From positions 55,702,633 to 55,766,632 of the forward strand of contig OY744607.1 of NCBI GenBank assembly GCA_963556255.1: a DNA stretch of 64,000 nucleotides, read 5' to 3'. Position 1 is the first letter of the stretch. Every line of letters begins with the position of its first letter. The notes under the pieces are model-generated. The model saw nothing but the letters and a program-made list of their open reading frames with translations, made no database searches and was not told the origin of the DNA. Positions 1 to 11,400 of the stretch are shown here, piece after piece. Position numbers and translations under genes: made by a program. Source of the stretch: Allolobophora icterica (lineage: Eukaryota; Annelida; Clitellata; Crassiclitellata; Lumbricidae).

Positions 1-3000
1 GAAGGTCAGCAGACAACTCGAGGACAACACCCAGTCGCTTGTTGCTGTTGCAAAGCGTCCGGAATCTGTGCCACCTGCAGGTAAAATGCAACAGTAAATG
101 AAACAACAGGTAAATTAAGGCACAGCTAACTGAAGGTAAGTTACAGCAGGGTAAGGTACAAGGTAAGGTAGGGTAAGGTACACGGTAGATAGGGTAAGGT
201 GTTAGCCATGGAGATATGCAGGTGTTGCGCTTCCACACTTAAGCTCATCATGCCTTCTCATGTATTGGACCATCTTTGTCGAAAAGTCTTCCAGTGCATT
301 TACATCTTGTTTCGATCAGCCAGGTAGCTATGTGTGCATTGCTTTTGTGAGGGACTTAAAAAGGTGCTATATAAGTATCCAGATACATACATACATACAG
401 TTATATATAGATACATACATACATAAATAATAACCTATGAATAAGGAGCTGCAGCCTACCATTTCCATGTATCATCTTCAGTTTTTGCACCTCCAACTGT
501 ACCTGACGTTTCCAAAACATCACTGCACTCCTCTTTGGCAGACTTCATTGGCAGCTGAATCCAAAACTAAAACATCACAAAATCAATTGCATTACAATTA
601 ACAGGCAAAAACAGAAAAATAAAATCACCAACCTGTAGCTTTGATTACTATCTAACTGTACTATTAATGATCAGCTACCTGTGACCTTTATGAACAATAA
701 TCTACTGGCCCAGTTTGCTTCCAGGTGGTGGTCTATATCACAGATTTAAATCTCAGGCTAGCAAGGTCCATACACAACGACCTGAAGTGGCATGGCACCA
801 TTCCACCGGGCAGCGGTGGCGATCATCTAAGGCTCTCACCCGATCAATTCATTGAAAAATTAACAGGGTCAAGGCCATGTATGATCGCTATAGAAAAACG
901 TGTACATTTATAGTATGCATAATCCGTCTGTGGTCCTAATTACCATCTACCTGCGCTGTTAACGATGGCCTACCTGTGGTCCACCAACGGCTTGAATGTG
1001 TTCATTGATGAGGTGAGCGAGGTTGATGCAGTTACCATGACTCAGTGGAATCAAAATGGCTGGAACAGCCAGATGACAAGCCAATGTCAGCTCCTGTTGC
1101 AGTGCCTACCAAATCGCAACAACACATCCAAGCAGATGAAGTATGATAGCATTTATGTAGCACCTTTTAAATGCAAAGAAATGACATAAACTCCTTTCTT
1201 TTTAATAAGATAGTGAAACAGAACGTTTCTTGTAATTGTAATTTCTGTTTTCATAGTAGGATATTTATATAGCACCACTTCACGAAAGAGAAATTAGTCA
1301 GAGGTGCTTTTAATACAATACAATACAACTGTATCTGATACTGCCCTCCCTCTAATGCTCAGAAGTGCACATACAACAGAACATCAATGGCGCAGAGCAA
1401 CTGTGGGTGAAAGACTTGCTCAAGGTTGAAGGTCACACAACAGCCACCTGAGTGAAGGCTAGAACTCGTACTCTCCGTATAACAGGCCGAGTAATCTGTT
1501 GATTCGGCTCCCTGTCCCATTTTAACTGAGCAAGCTAGGGGGTGCATGTGGAGCAGAAATCTCAAAGCGCAAAAAACTGTCCAAAAACTCAAAACGCTCA
1601 GCAAACTCGTGTAAGTGAAACCAAATCGATCACAGGTAGCAGTCCAAACACAAAAGAATTACCAAACAAATTCTGCTTTCAGATGAAGTTCAATAAGAAA
1701 TTACGAGCTACATCATTAACAGAATCTACAATGACACAGTCTATATAGCCACACTAAGTAACTGAGCAGTCCATAAATGATTTCTAGTATAATACAAATG
1801 GATGGAAAACCTTCTCGGAATTCCTTCGAATAGCATCATGACAGGAATCCAGTTGAAGCCACGGAGAAACTTTGGCAACGACAAGAGTCCCCCAGTCTAA
1901 AACAATTCACAGAAGGTAATGAAGTTAGGGGAGGCAAGTGCAAGGCAAGGTAAAAATGGTAAAGTCAGTAAGGCAACAATGGTACGGTCATGCAGAGAGT
2001 AAGCTAAGGTCAAGACAATTAGCATAATGACAGTGGGATAAGCAAGGACTCCAACAGAAAGTTAGCATGTAGTAAGATAAGAACAATAAGTAAGGTAGGC
2101 ATTGCGAGGAAACACAAGAGGAAGGTAATAATGACAATGATAACTGAGTAGGTTAACTAGGTATGTTAAAATTTGTTGCTTCATCTTGCAACATGGTCTA
2201 TGTAAAAACTGGTCCATTTAAATATATTCTACTGTTAAGAAACTTTCAACAGAAAGAAAACAGCATCTGTACACAATGATCAAAAGAACTATTTAGGTGT
2301 TAATTCCATAACACAGTGACTTAGTCAACAATCATTTATATCGAAAGCAACTATATTCTGTGATTGATCGATCTCTGCAAAGTGAGTGTAGTACAGGTCC
2401 CGTGTCCCATAGTGGAGGCACAGGGAAGCACTTAGGCCTTACGCTGGCAATGGACAATCCCAAGGTCATGGACACATGACCAGCACATCGCAGGACTGGC
2501 CGTTAACTTCCCAGCTTACACCTCTCCCAAATTATACTGCTTTGTGACAGTGGTTGCTCAGGGTTGTTACTCATAGGCCACTCTGCAGGCTGACACTGGC
2601 AATTGTCAGATTACATATGTATGTTGGATGTATGCATTTATGCATGTTGTGTGCATCAATGTATGTAACCGTGATTGTACATTTATAAAGCTTTGACAGT
2701 GCCATTCGCCCGCACAACCACCATGCACAATTGAGCCTTTGTGGTGGTTGACCCTGCGGTCTGGAACGGGTTACCCTTGGACATGTGCTTGCTCCCTAGG
2801 ACCCAATCTTTTATAAATGCTAAGTTAAAAACTGTTATGTTTAGTCGTGCTGGAGTCAAGAGTATCTCTCAGTAGCCCTCTTGAAGAGGCGCTATATAAA
2901 TGCCCCAATGAATGAATGAATGAATAGCACCAATTCAAGAGAGACTAATCAGTAATCAGAGTATGTTGCATACATGCATACGATACATCTGTATTTGATA

Positions 3001-4079
3001 TTGAAGTCCTTCCTAAGTTCATAAGTGAACACACGACAGAACATCTGGATGTAGCTGAGCAACTATGAGTAAAGTTCTTGCTCGAGGTCCTACACAGTAA
3101 CCGTCTCAAGAAGCCTTGAACCCTCACATTACTTGTCACAAGGCGAGTGTTGATACCAGTCAACAACCGTGTACCATGGTAAATTAATAAGTAAGGTGGA
3201 AATTCTGTAAAGCTACCATTGCTGTTCAGCAGCAGATCTGATCGAGTGAGTGGACCCGGTCTGTCTTTTGCGGCACCTTCCAGAAACTCACGCTGAAACC
3301 TCGGATTGACAAGCGGAGCACAGATGAAATCAAACCTAAAGCCAAACACAACTTCATGGCAGCAGCGGAAAATCTAAAGTACATGCACCGTAATCCAACG
3401 TATTCTAACATAATCAAATGTAAACATAACATAAGGTAACATGACCTGCTGTAATAAAACATACTCTAATGTAATCAACTTTATTAGCAGGAAAGACTCC
3501 TTTTCTAACCATCTAGCATCTTATAAAGGCCGCTAAAAACAGAAACTGTTTTAATCAAAACTGTAAACTTTATTAAGTGGAAATGTGCTGGTATTTCCTC
3601 GAAGGAAAAAATTACTGCTTTCAAGTGAAATTGCAAGTTGTAGTTCTTCGCTTTATATCATTTTTTGGCTTTAACAAGAATTGTAACGCTTGGCTCATCT
3701 TTAATTCTCCAAATAAACATCAGCACTATTTCGAGATTTGGAAATCATGAGCACTTATCCAATCTGGAAAACAAAACCGTCGAGAACAAAACACAGGATG
3801 GAAAGAAAGCCTGCATAAAAACAGCACATCACGTTCAGGAAACCTACGTCAGGCTTCTGCATATCTCCACAAAGAAATCTTACTTGCTTACAACCGACTC
3901 GCGATGTTCAGGCAACGAGTTAACCACGGTCGAATCTATATGTTTACCGGACAGAGCTCTCGAATTTCACGAAGCACCGACACTTACCCAGATTTCAAGG
4001 CATCTTTAAGACTGGTAGTGATATCTGGACAACAGTGGAGATCCCGTCCACAAGACACACGCTGCACTTGGCCCGCCAT
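1..4079 (-). CDS. PRMT5: Protein arginine methyltransferase 5, N-terminal part (gene runs off the left edge)
   Basis: Six minus-strand exons join with matching phases: 4079-3988, 3335-3217, 1896-1811, 1105-974, 566-460 and 74-1. They encode about 203 residues. From recall of the human protein, the matches run in order: SGRDL-type start, GFDF...NRPGP-RSDLLL, DW-TLIV-K-SPW, RRNSE, LQEL...HLGLPA, FW-PL and TW-WW-FRTLC. Here these read [67 protein letters not shown] and [13 protein letters not shown]5 makes symmetric dimethylarginine on Sm, histone and other proteins, in a complex with MEP50 (family knowledge). The window covers only the N-terminal TIM-barrel region; the methyltransferase domain lies beyond base 1. 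The ATG at 4079 is the first in frame and fits the family start. Introns hold SINE and LINE remnants. Confidence 0.93.
75..459. other. PRMT5 intron with degenerate GGTAA repeats
   Basis: This intron holds a short degenerate array around 115-200 built from aggtaaggta units, and a (ATAC)n stretch near 383-425. A copy of the 'tagccatggatatg' dispersed repeat starts near 200. I see no other coding sequence. Confidence 0.5.
720..910 (+). repeat. Dispersed repeat family C, copy 1
   Basis: A segment of about 190 bp recurs at 15900-16075 and 31465-31670. Shared landmarks are 'cagatttaaatctcaggcta', 'gggcagcggtgg', 'tcaattcattgaaaa' and 'aggtcgaggccat' (with substitutions). It lies in a PRMT5 intron. 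It is probably a SINE or a LINE 3' end; I do not recognise the family. Confidence 0.7.
1310..1540 (-). repeat. tRNA-derived SINE, subfamily with TATTG tail
   Basis: Read on the minus strand, it has a tRNA-like head with box A and box B-like sequence, then 'gagcaagtctttcaccc' body sequence, and ends in 'gtattgtattgtat'. It is a degraded copy of the family best seen at 61110-61320 and 62335-62560. Confidence 0.65.
2690..2927 (+). mobile_element. 5'-truncated LINE, 3' end with (GAAT)n tail
   Basis: A plus-strand frame reads [16 protein letters not shown] and later LKTVMFS, the usual C-terminal signature of CR1/L2-type reverse transcriptase ORFs (A-P-WN-LP ... FK-LKT-LF). It ends 'gaggcgctatataaatg' followed by gaatgaatgaatga. 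The same 3' end recurs at 8975-9056 (+) and 26776-26821 (-). Confidence 0.65.
2940..3165 (-). repeat. tRNA-derived SINE (TATTG-tail subfamily), degraded
   Basis: It matches the 1310-1540 copy: minus-strand 'gagcaagaactttactcata' body, then 'acttaggaaggacttcaata' and a tail region. It sits beside PRMT5 exon 2. Confidence 0.55.
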
Positions 4080-4177
4080 ATTTTCAATGTCTAACACTCT
4101 TTTAGTTTATGTTACCGCGAACTATATATCCCGTGTTGCGCCCCGCCATTACGTCACAGAGGCGTTAAGCGCCATCT
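4080..4177 (-). promoter_or_regulatory. Likely PRMT5 promoter with CRE/ATF site
   Basis: The PRMT5 start codon is at 4079, and a LINE fragment begins only about 100 bp upstream, so the proximal promoter is confined to this stretch. It contains TTACGTCA at 4149-4156 (reverse TGACGTAA, a CRE/ATF-type motif) and GC-rich gcgccccgcc. The assignment is inference from position and motif only. Confidence 0.45.
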
Positions 4178-4460
4178 ATGTCTTGTCTTGTCTTCAACCT
4201 TCCTCAATCCGAGGGTTGGTCGCTTCATGGACAAGTTTCCTCCATCTCCTCCTGTCCTCCGTCTCCGACAACACTTGATTGAACGATAAATCCATCCAAG
4301 TTCTGATGTTGGTGAGCCATCCCATCCTCGGTCTCCCTTGTGCTCTTGCCCCTGGTACTGTACCCTGCACTATCTCCTTTTCCAGGCAGTCTCCCTTCTT
4401 CCTCATCAGGTGTCCAAAGTAAGAAAGCTTCCTTCGTTTGATCGAGTTAAACAAGCTTCT
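4178..4460 (-). mobile_element. LINE 3' end (reverse transcriptase C-terminus)
   Basis: An 86-codon minus-strand frame (4454-4194) contains RRKLSYFGHLMRK, LEKEIVQGTVPG, GRPRMGWL and RRWRKLVHEATNPR. This is the standard C-terminal tail of RTE/L1-like non-LTR ORFs, and a stop and short gacaa repeats follow. It is 5'-truncated and sits directly upstream of PRMT5. Confidence 0.85.
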
Positions 4461-5035
4461 TTCTGTTCCTATCTTCTCCAGTACCCATTCATTTGTTCTT
4501 TTTTCCGTCCACGATACTCTATCGAGAGCGCCATCTATAGTTTACCTAAATCACTGAAATTACTTCGAAAGCGCCAGTGGTAGAAATTGCAATTAGTAAC
4601 TTCTGTTGCGCCGGTGTCTAATGCACAAGGCATCAACCGATGACACGCCAAAATCAAGCCATAATTAGGTCAGTATCCAGAAGAATAGACCAGTGAATAA
4701 GCTGGTGCCCTGCGCTTTGCTTTCGAGTGGCGCTTTAGAAGTTTGGAGATTAAGACTAGGATTACGATTACCGGCCGTTATTATTCGCTCCAAGCACATA
4801 GAATATCACTGATAACCAATAAGCAGATCAAAATAAAACCATATATTCTGATTAATGTGAAAGGAACACCAGATGACAATCAGTAAATTGTAAAATAATA
4901 AACCGTAACTTCTATGGCGCCAGTTTATAACGCTAATGATGTCAATTGATGGCGCATCAAATTCAAGCTGAAAATCTGATCATTTAGCGGACCGTGATCG
5001 ATCAGTTCGCGAAATCTATTGTGGGTATTGCAAAC

Positions 5036-5326
5036 CATGGGCGTCCGCAGGAATTTTTTTTAGGGGGGCGCAAAAAAAGTTAGGGGCAAATTTTTTTAGG
5101 GGGGCAAAATGACGTTTTGCAGAGAAAAAATTTGCATAGGAAAAAAATTAAAGATAAATAATAATCAAGGACTTGACCTAAATATTTAAGTATTTTTTCG
5201 CTTTGAAAATCGTGCTGGGACTATTGTAATAATCAAAATAATCAAAAGATTTTATTTCTATAAAATATTTGCGAAATCCAGGGGGACGCAAATGCGCCCC
5301 CTTGCGTCCCCCTCCGGACGCCCATG
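5036..5326. mobile_element. hAT-type MITE
   Basis: The terminal inverted repeats begin CATGGGCGTCCGCAGG on the left and read CATGGGCGTCCGGAGG from the right end. The flanks are ttgcaaac and ttgccaac (7 of 8 bases), consistent with an 8-bp target duplication. The interior is AT-rich with runs of G and has no ORF. Confidence 0.7.
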
Positions 5327-5529
5327 TTGCCAACTTATGTCATTTTCTTGGGAATTATATTTTAGAATCATATTTGGAGCACACCTGCCCTTGGCTGCCA
5401 TAGGCATCTATATTAGTAATTATGGTCATGGGTATTAACATTCATAGTCAAGGTTATTAGCATTCATATGCATATTAACATTCATGATGCTTGTCATTTC
5501 TCTGCCAACATTTTCATGTGCATTAGATA

Positions 5530-5800
5530 GGACCAATGAGGGCTCTATATGGGTCCCATATGGTAATAAGGGTCCCATATAGGAGTGGGTCCCGTATTGG
5601 AATATGGGTCCCGCAGGGCTGTAGTGGTAAAATTAGAGGTGAGTACACGCTACCGGTTAGTTTTCCGAAACAAATTAGAGGCGAGTATACACTACAGTAT
5701 TTTGTGAGTATGTGCCACAGTATTTTAATATAAATAAATATAAATATTTTGTGAGGTGAGTATACGGTCTCTAGAGGTGAGTACACGCTGTATACCCGCG
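5530..5800. repeat. Degenerate tandem repeats
   Basis: There are two interleaved motifs. One is gggtcccatat, repeated from 5550 to 5615 and again near 5822. The other is gaggtgagtayac, at about 5636, 5679, 5753 and 5775. Nothing coding was recognised in this PRMT5-LRRC27 intergenic stretch. Confidence 0.5.
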
Positions 5801-5939
5801 TATACCCTCAACTGTAGCCATGGGGTCCCGTATGGGAATATGGGTTCCATGTGGGATTAATGGTCTAATATGGGAATATGGGCTCCAAGTGGGCATTCTG
5901 ACAGGGCTATAGTATTCTTATAGTATTCTATTCTATAGT

Positions 5940-6110
5940 ATTCTTCCTTCAAGAAACGCCTCAAAACTCATTACTTCTCACTGGCTTTCAAACATATGGA
6001 TATCTAATTGCTCTTCACCTGGCGGCTGACTAACCGCGCCTCAGATTCGCATTTCTGTGTGACTTTGCACACGTTAGAAATGTTTGTAATAATAATAATA
6101 ATAATAGTAG
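5940..6110 (+). mobile_element. CR1/L2-like LINE 3' end with (AAT)n tail
   Basis: It is nearly the same sequence as 55628-55770: 'aagaaacgcctcaaaactca', then 'ctgactaaccgc', then 'cagattcgcatttc', ending in gtttgtaataataataat. The encoded piece reads FKKRLKTHYFSLAF, an end-of-ORF signature. Confidence 0.75.
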
Positions 6111-6398
6111 CACTTAACATTGAAATTGTTAAGTTTGTGACTTTGATAACAACACTTCCTCCAAAGTACTCATTCACGATTTCAAAGCAGTTTTAATTTC
6201 TTCTTACTTTACAAATCGTGTGTTAAAACTGGTGCAATAACGGGTGCGTGCGTGTGGGGGGAGGGGTGTCAAGAAAGTCAAAGTGTGCAAGTTAATTATA
6301 ACTAGCAATGAAGAAAAGTAAGCCTAAGTTTGTTGATTTTATCATCCTAGCTATACATGTACATGGCAAACGTTGTTTTTGTTGCTGTGTACATTAGC

Positions 6399-6678
6399 CA
6401 GAGCCGTAGCAACTAAGAACATGGCCCCCTCCGACTCCGAACATACGTCCGGGGCCCCTTACAATGCAGAAACTGAAATGTGGTAATATACAATACACAG
6501 GGTTCATATTATGTATACATAGGCCTACGCCCTACAGTGTACATTTATTCCATTTCCGTTCGAGCCTTGTTCTCCGCAAATTGGTTAATCAATGGTTTTT
6601 TGGCCACTTTTAGGGGCCCCCTTCCAAGAAGGGGCCCCCTCCGGTCGGAGGGTATGGAGGGCGGTCGCTACGCCTCTG
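6399..6678. mobile_element. hAT-type MITE
   Basis: The termini are CAGAGCCGTAGCAAC on the left and CAGAGGCGTAGCGACC read from the right. Both flanks carry acattagc, a perfect 8-bp duplication at 6391-6398 and 6679-6686. An internal hairpin of ggggccccct sequences lies near 6612-6640. There is no ORF. Confidence 0.85.
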
Positions 6679-6794
6679 ACATTAGCCGACAAGTTTCTGT
6701 AACATGTAACTCTCCTGTCTTCCCCTACCTTTCCTTTCCTTTCAACCAACAGTCTAGTAATCATTATCACAGTTGAAGTGCAGTCACTCTGGTC

Positions 6795-6995
6795 ATTTCA
6801 ACTATAACTCACCAATCAGAGTTAATATTTTTTAAACTAACCAATCACAGTCAATACAATTTCAAAATGACCAATCACAGTCAGTATATCATCAATCCAA
6901 ACAAAATTGACCAATCACAGTTGATGTACTGTCACCACAATTTTAGCTCACAAACTATCCTCTGAAATGTACAGAGTAATCAACCAATCACAGTG
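6795..6995. repeat. Degenerate repeat with five CCAATCA motifs
   Basis: The motif accaatca recurs at about 6811, 6840, 6870, 6910 and 6983, in degenerate units of 30-70 bp, followed mostly by cagt. It lies just downstream of the LRRC27-like stop codon. Confidence 0.5.
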
Positions 6996-7068
6996 TGCTG
7001 AAAAATTTCACAGGCTCACACAAAAAACATGTTGCCTGGTAACAAAGGAAAGTAAATCTGCTCGGTTT

Positions 7069-8412
7069 TCAATACTTCTTGTCATCACCCAGAGTTTTTT
7101 GGGGCAAGATGTTGATTGTAGGGTGCGCTGTAAAACGATATTCCAATTCCTTGCGTCTCATTTCGATCTCTTCCTGTAATTTCTCTGCCTATAATCAGCA
7201 CAAAAACAAAACGGGTCAGAAAAGGTGCAACATAAACCTTTAATTGTGTATGCTGTTCCTGTGGCCATTAATTTTAATTAGTAACTTCTACAGCACCGGC
7301 ATACAATGCACAAGGCATCAACCAATGATGTAGTTTTGTCACATCCGTGGGGGGTGGCCTCTCAAGACCCACTGCTATCTCTGAGTCTGATCCATCTTCA
7401 CTCAGTATACTGTGTCCCAGAATACTGGGTATGAACTGGGATAAGACCAGAGGCAAGAAGTGGGTTACAAACTAACTTGTGTAAGACCTGGGGTAGGACC
7501 AAAGTAAATACTGAGGTAAGAAATGGAATAAGATCTGTGGTAAGAACTGGGGTAAAACTTAGGTAACACTAGAGGTAAGAACTAAGGTAGGAACTTGGAA
7601 AAGCAATGAGGTAAGATCGGTGGTAAGACCTTGGAAAAGACTTGGGTAAGACTGGGGCAAGACGTGGGCTAAAAGTTGGGGTGGAAAAGGATAAAGTTCA
7701 AAGTAACCCCAAATATAATACAGCTGTAATTTGATAATACCCTCCCTATGAAGTTCAGACTTGCTCACTGAATCCGTTAAGAGCCATAGGTAGACTGGAG
7801 GAGGCAAGTTTTCAGTTTAGAGCCAACATGTTGGAAGTCTTGGAGCATTACTTACAATATCAAAGTCTCGCATGGCCGCTTCCATTTCCAGCTGAGGATT
7901 TTCCAGCGGATTTAGACGCCGTTCCATCATTGACTTTGTGTGTTCCTTAATTTTTGAGACGAGAAGACGTTCCTGTTGCCTTCTAAAATAAGGAATCAAC
8001 AGTATTAATAATAATAAGAAGAACAATAGTAATAATATTAATAATAATACTAATAATAATAACAATAATAATAGTAATAGTATTACTAATAATAACAATA
8101 ATAATAATAAGAACAATAATAATAGTAATAGTGGAGGCAGATCTACCATGAAACTAATGAAGCTGAAGCTTCAAGGCCCTTGGCCCTAGCCCCCAGAAGC
8201 GACTCAGACTGTAGATTGTAGTGCACAATGCAAATGACATAGCTCAAATATTTTAACAGTTCAAAGGTCCCACAAATGTAGGTCCACCTCTGAGTAATAG
8301 TATTAATAATAGAAAAAATAGTAACAATTATTGCAGTCCCTGAGGGATCCTTTTACCTCGGGGCATGAAAAACAATAACCAGAACAATAGTAATAGTAAT
8401 AGCAGTAATAAT

Positions 8413-8451
<39 letters not shown>

Positions 8452-11400
8452 CTTGTTCAGTGTTCTGCTCCTATGCAGGTCCAGGAAATAATAATAATAT
8501 TAATAACAATAATAATAATTAATAATAACAAACAGTAATAATAATAATAAATAATAACAATAACCGGTAGATTTAGCTGCAAAATAAATACTCTGTTATA
8601 ATACAATCACAAAGCTCATGCGCTTACAGAAAATGGAATGAACTTACTTGGCTTCTTCCAGTCGCAGAATTTCATCCGGTGACATTGGCCTTGGTGCCTC
8701 ACGTTTCTTGTTTGGATCGACCTAAAGAAATCCAAACAAAATCCTCTTATCATCATTCTTATGCATTTATTAGGTGCCACATTCTAATGACCAAGCATCA
8801 ATCGATGACACTGAGCAATTGTGACTGAAGGACTTGCTCAAAGTCCATGCACAGGTAACTGTCTCAGGGGAGGAGGTTCGAACCCGTACTCTCCGCGTTA
8901 TAAGGCGAGCGCTCTAACCAATCGGCTACCATGTCCCCATCCATGACTTTGTATACGGAGTTAGGCTGGGAGTGCCTCTAAGTAGGTGAGGCAATCTTGG
9001 AGAGGAGCTAAGTAAATGCTCTGAAAGAATGAATGAATGAATGAATGAATGAATGAAAGACTGTCTCTTGCACTTAGCTCAAGGGACTGCCAAAAGACAT
9101 CACCTATCATTGTACTACTTCTCAAAATATTACATTTCATTGCAGAATTACATTGGATTACAGAATTACATTGGATTACAGAATTACATTGAATTACAGA
9201 ATTACATTAGATAACAGAATCACTTACAGCCAATCTCTCCTCGTTTGTCATCACCTTCAGGTCGTTGTCGGAAATTCCAAAAGGTGCTTTCGTAGCTGGC
9301 TCATCATACTCTGTACTTCAAGAAATACCATACATAATAACGCTCTGTTTGAGATCCATTTTCCCAGAACCACCTCAATAACAATGTATTATAAAGTTCA
9401 AGTACAAATGGAATCCATGTGCAAGACCGCTTTATAACAGAAATCATGTTGTACTTGAAAAACCCCAAACAGCAGTCTGGGTACAAGTAGGCTTCCCTCT
9501 TGCAGTGTACAGAGAATTGTTGTTGACAAAAAGCTGAGACAGAAACAATAGCACAAGTAGTGTACAAGTAAACTTAAAATGGCAGAACCTCAATGCCGTG
9601 TTAAGGATATAAAGACAGAACAATATAGCTACAATATCACAAAGTGGGAATAGCAGAGGAAGGTGTTTGAATAAGCTGGTGCCTTGTGCTTAGCTTTAGA
9701 GTGGTGCTTTAGAAATTTGGAGTTTATGATTACGATTAATGGGAACATACTTGAGATTCTGAGTAGCACGTAATCCTTAAGCACCACATTCTAATGATCA
9801 AGCATCAATTGATGGTGCTGAGCAACTGTGAGTGAAGGACTTTCTCAAGGTCCCTACAGGGTAACCATCTCAGGGAGGAGGATCGAAGGGGAGTGTTTGA
9901 GCGTTTTAATCTTTTAATCAATTGACTATTGTGTCTCATATAGAAAACGGAAAAATTGCAAACCGATTTTTCCCTTAATCCTCTTCTCAATGTTTTTCTT
10001 CTGCTGAAGTTGTTTCGCTTCCTCTCTCCAGTTTTTCACTGTTTCCTGATCTCTGCTCGAAAAACAACAACGGACCACCATTAGAAGAAGAAGAAAGAGA
10101 AGCAGTCTCTTAAACCAATCCTGAAAGGCAGCCATGGGTAAAAAGTGTTAGCAACTTTAAATTTCTTAGCCTCGACATATCAGGGCAGGTGACCAGCCTG
10201 CTCTCTTGCCCCTTTGCCTTTCTCACCCACAACGCATGGTCTGTACGGTCAATGAGTGGACCATGTGTGATCAGTGAATGGTCAGTGCAGAGCTGTTAAA
10301 CAATGCTTGTGTTTCTGATTCTGATTAATTTATTGACACACACGTATCATATCAGAACCAACATATAAGAAGTATAACATTTTAGCAGACGAGTGGCACT
10401 TTAGAAATTCTGAGCTTACAATTACAATTACGAAACTGACTGTATGGCTTAGGGTAAGATATACGGAAAACTCTTCCTTTTCTTCTTTGAAAGAAGCTTT
10501 GCCTATGTTGGTCCCACCAGCTGGAATCACCTTTCCCAAGAGCTGTGGCTTGAGCTCCTCAGTCTGTCCCTTCCACAGTTTCGCGAGCACCTGAAGTCTG
10601 TATTATTCAACAGTAATTCCACTGGTTTGGGTCGGGAGCGCCACTGATGAGTTTTTTCTGGAAGTGGTGCTTATAAACAATTACAATTGTTTACTTCTTC
10701 TCTTTTGTGATAGTTAGACTAGCGGGAAGTTTTCCTACTTGCGGCCCTGAATGATGCCATCTTGTTTCATCTTCAGTTTCTTCAGTCGTGCCAGCTGCCT
10801 CTCCTCAAGGTACTTGGAATTGACCTGATCGTCCATCACAGGTTTCTCTCCATCAGGATCCAAGTACTTCTCACTCTGCGTCTTGACTACTCGTTTCGAA
10901 CTAATAAACACAGAACCAGGTAGGATGAAGGTAATCATCAGCATAAGATAAAGGTAAAATGACATAAGATAAAGGTAATCACCGACATAAGATAAAGGTA
11001 ATCACTGACATATGATTCAGGTTATCTTTGACATACGATAAAGGTAATCACTGACATACAATAAAGGCAATCAATGATATACGTTTAAGGTAAACTAGGG
11101 AAAGGTATGATAATGATAAAGGTAATCACTGATGTATTATGATAGAGGTAATCAGAGACAGACGTCTCTGTTGAATTGAATTAATAAATTAATGAATGCA
11201 TAAATTGTATAACGCTTGATTGATGTGGTCGTGTTGGCACCTCACGACCAATTCAGCTAAGCAGGAATTTGACATTTGACCTTAGGACTGTGTGCTTTTT
11301 AGGAGTGTCTATAGAGATGAGTAAACAAGTGTGTCTTACATCGACATTGTCTGTGTCTGTAGGTGACTGAGACTATCATGCACTTACTCACAATGGAAGA

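Noticed and set aside
6600..6660. GGGGCCCC hairpin considered as a terminator
   Set aside because: This is animal DNA and the hairpin lies inside a MITE with a clear target duplication.
8880..8940. tRNA gene-like sequence (boxes A and B), also near 44620, 61115 and 62340
   Set aside because: It lacks a proper cloverleaf 3' half and is followed each time by the same SINE body and tail, so these are SINE heads rather than tRNA genes.
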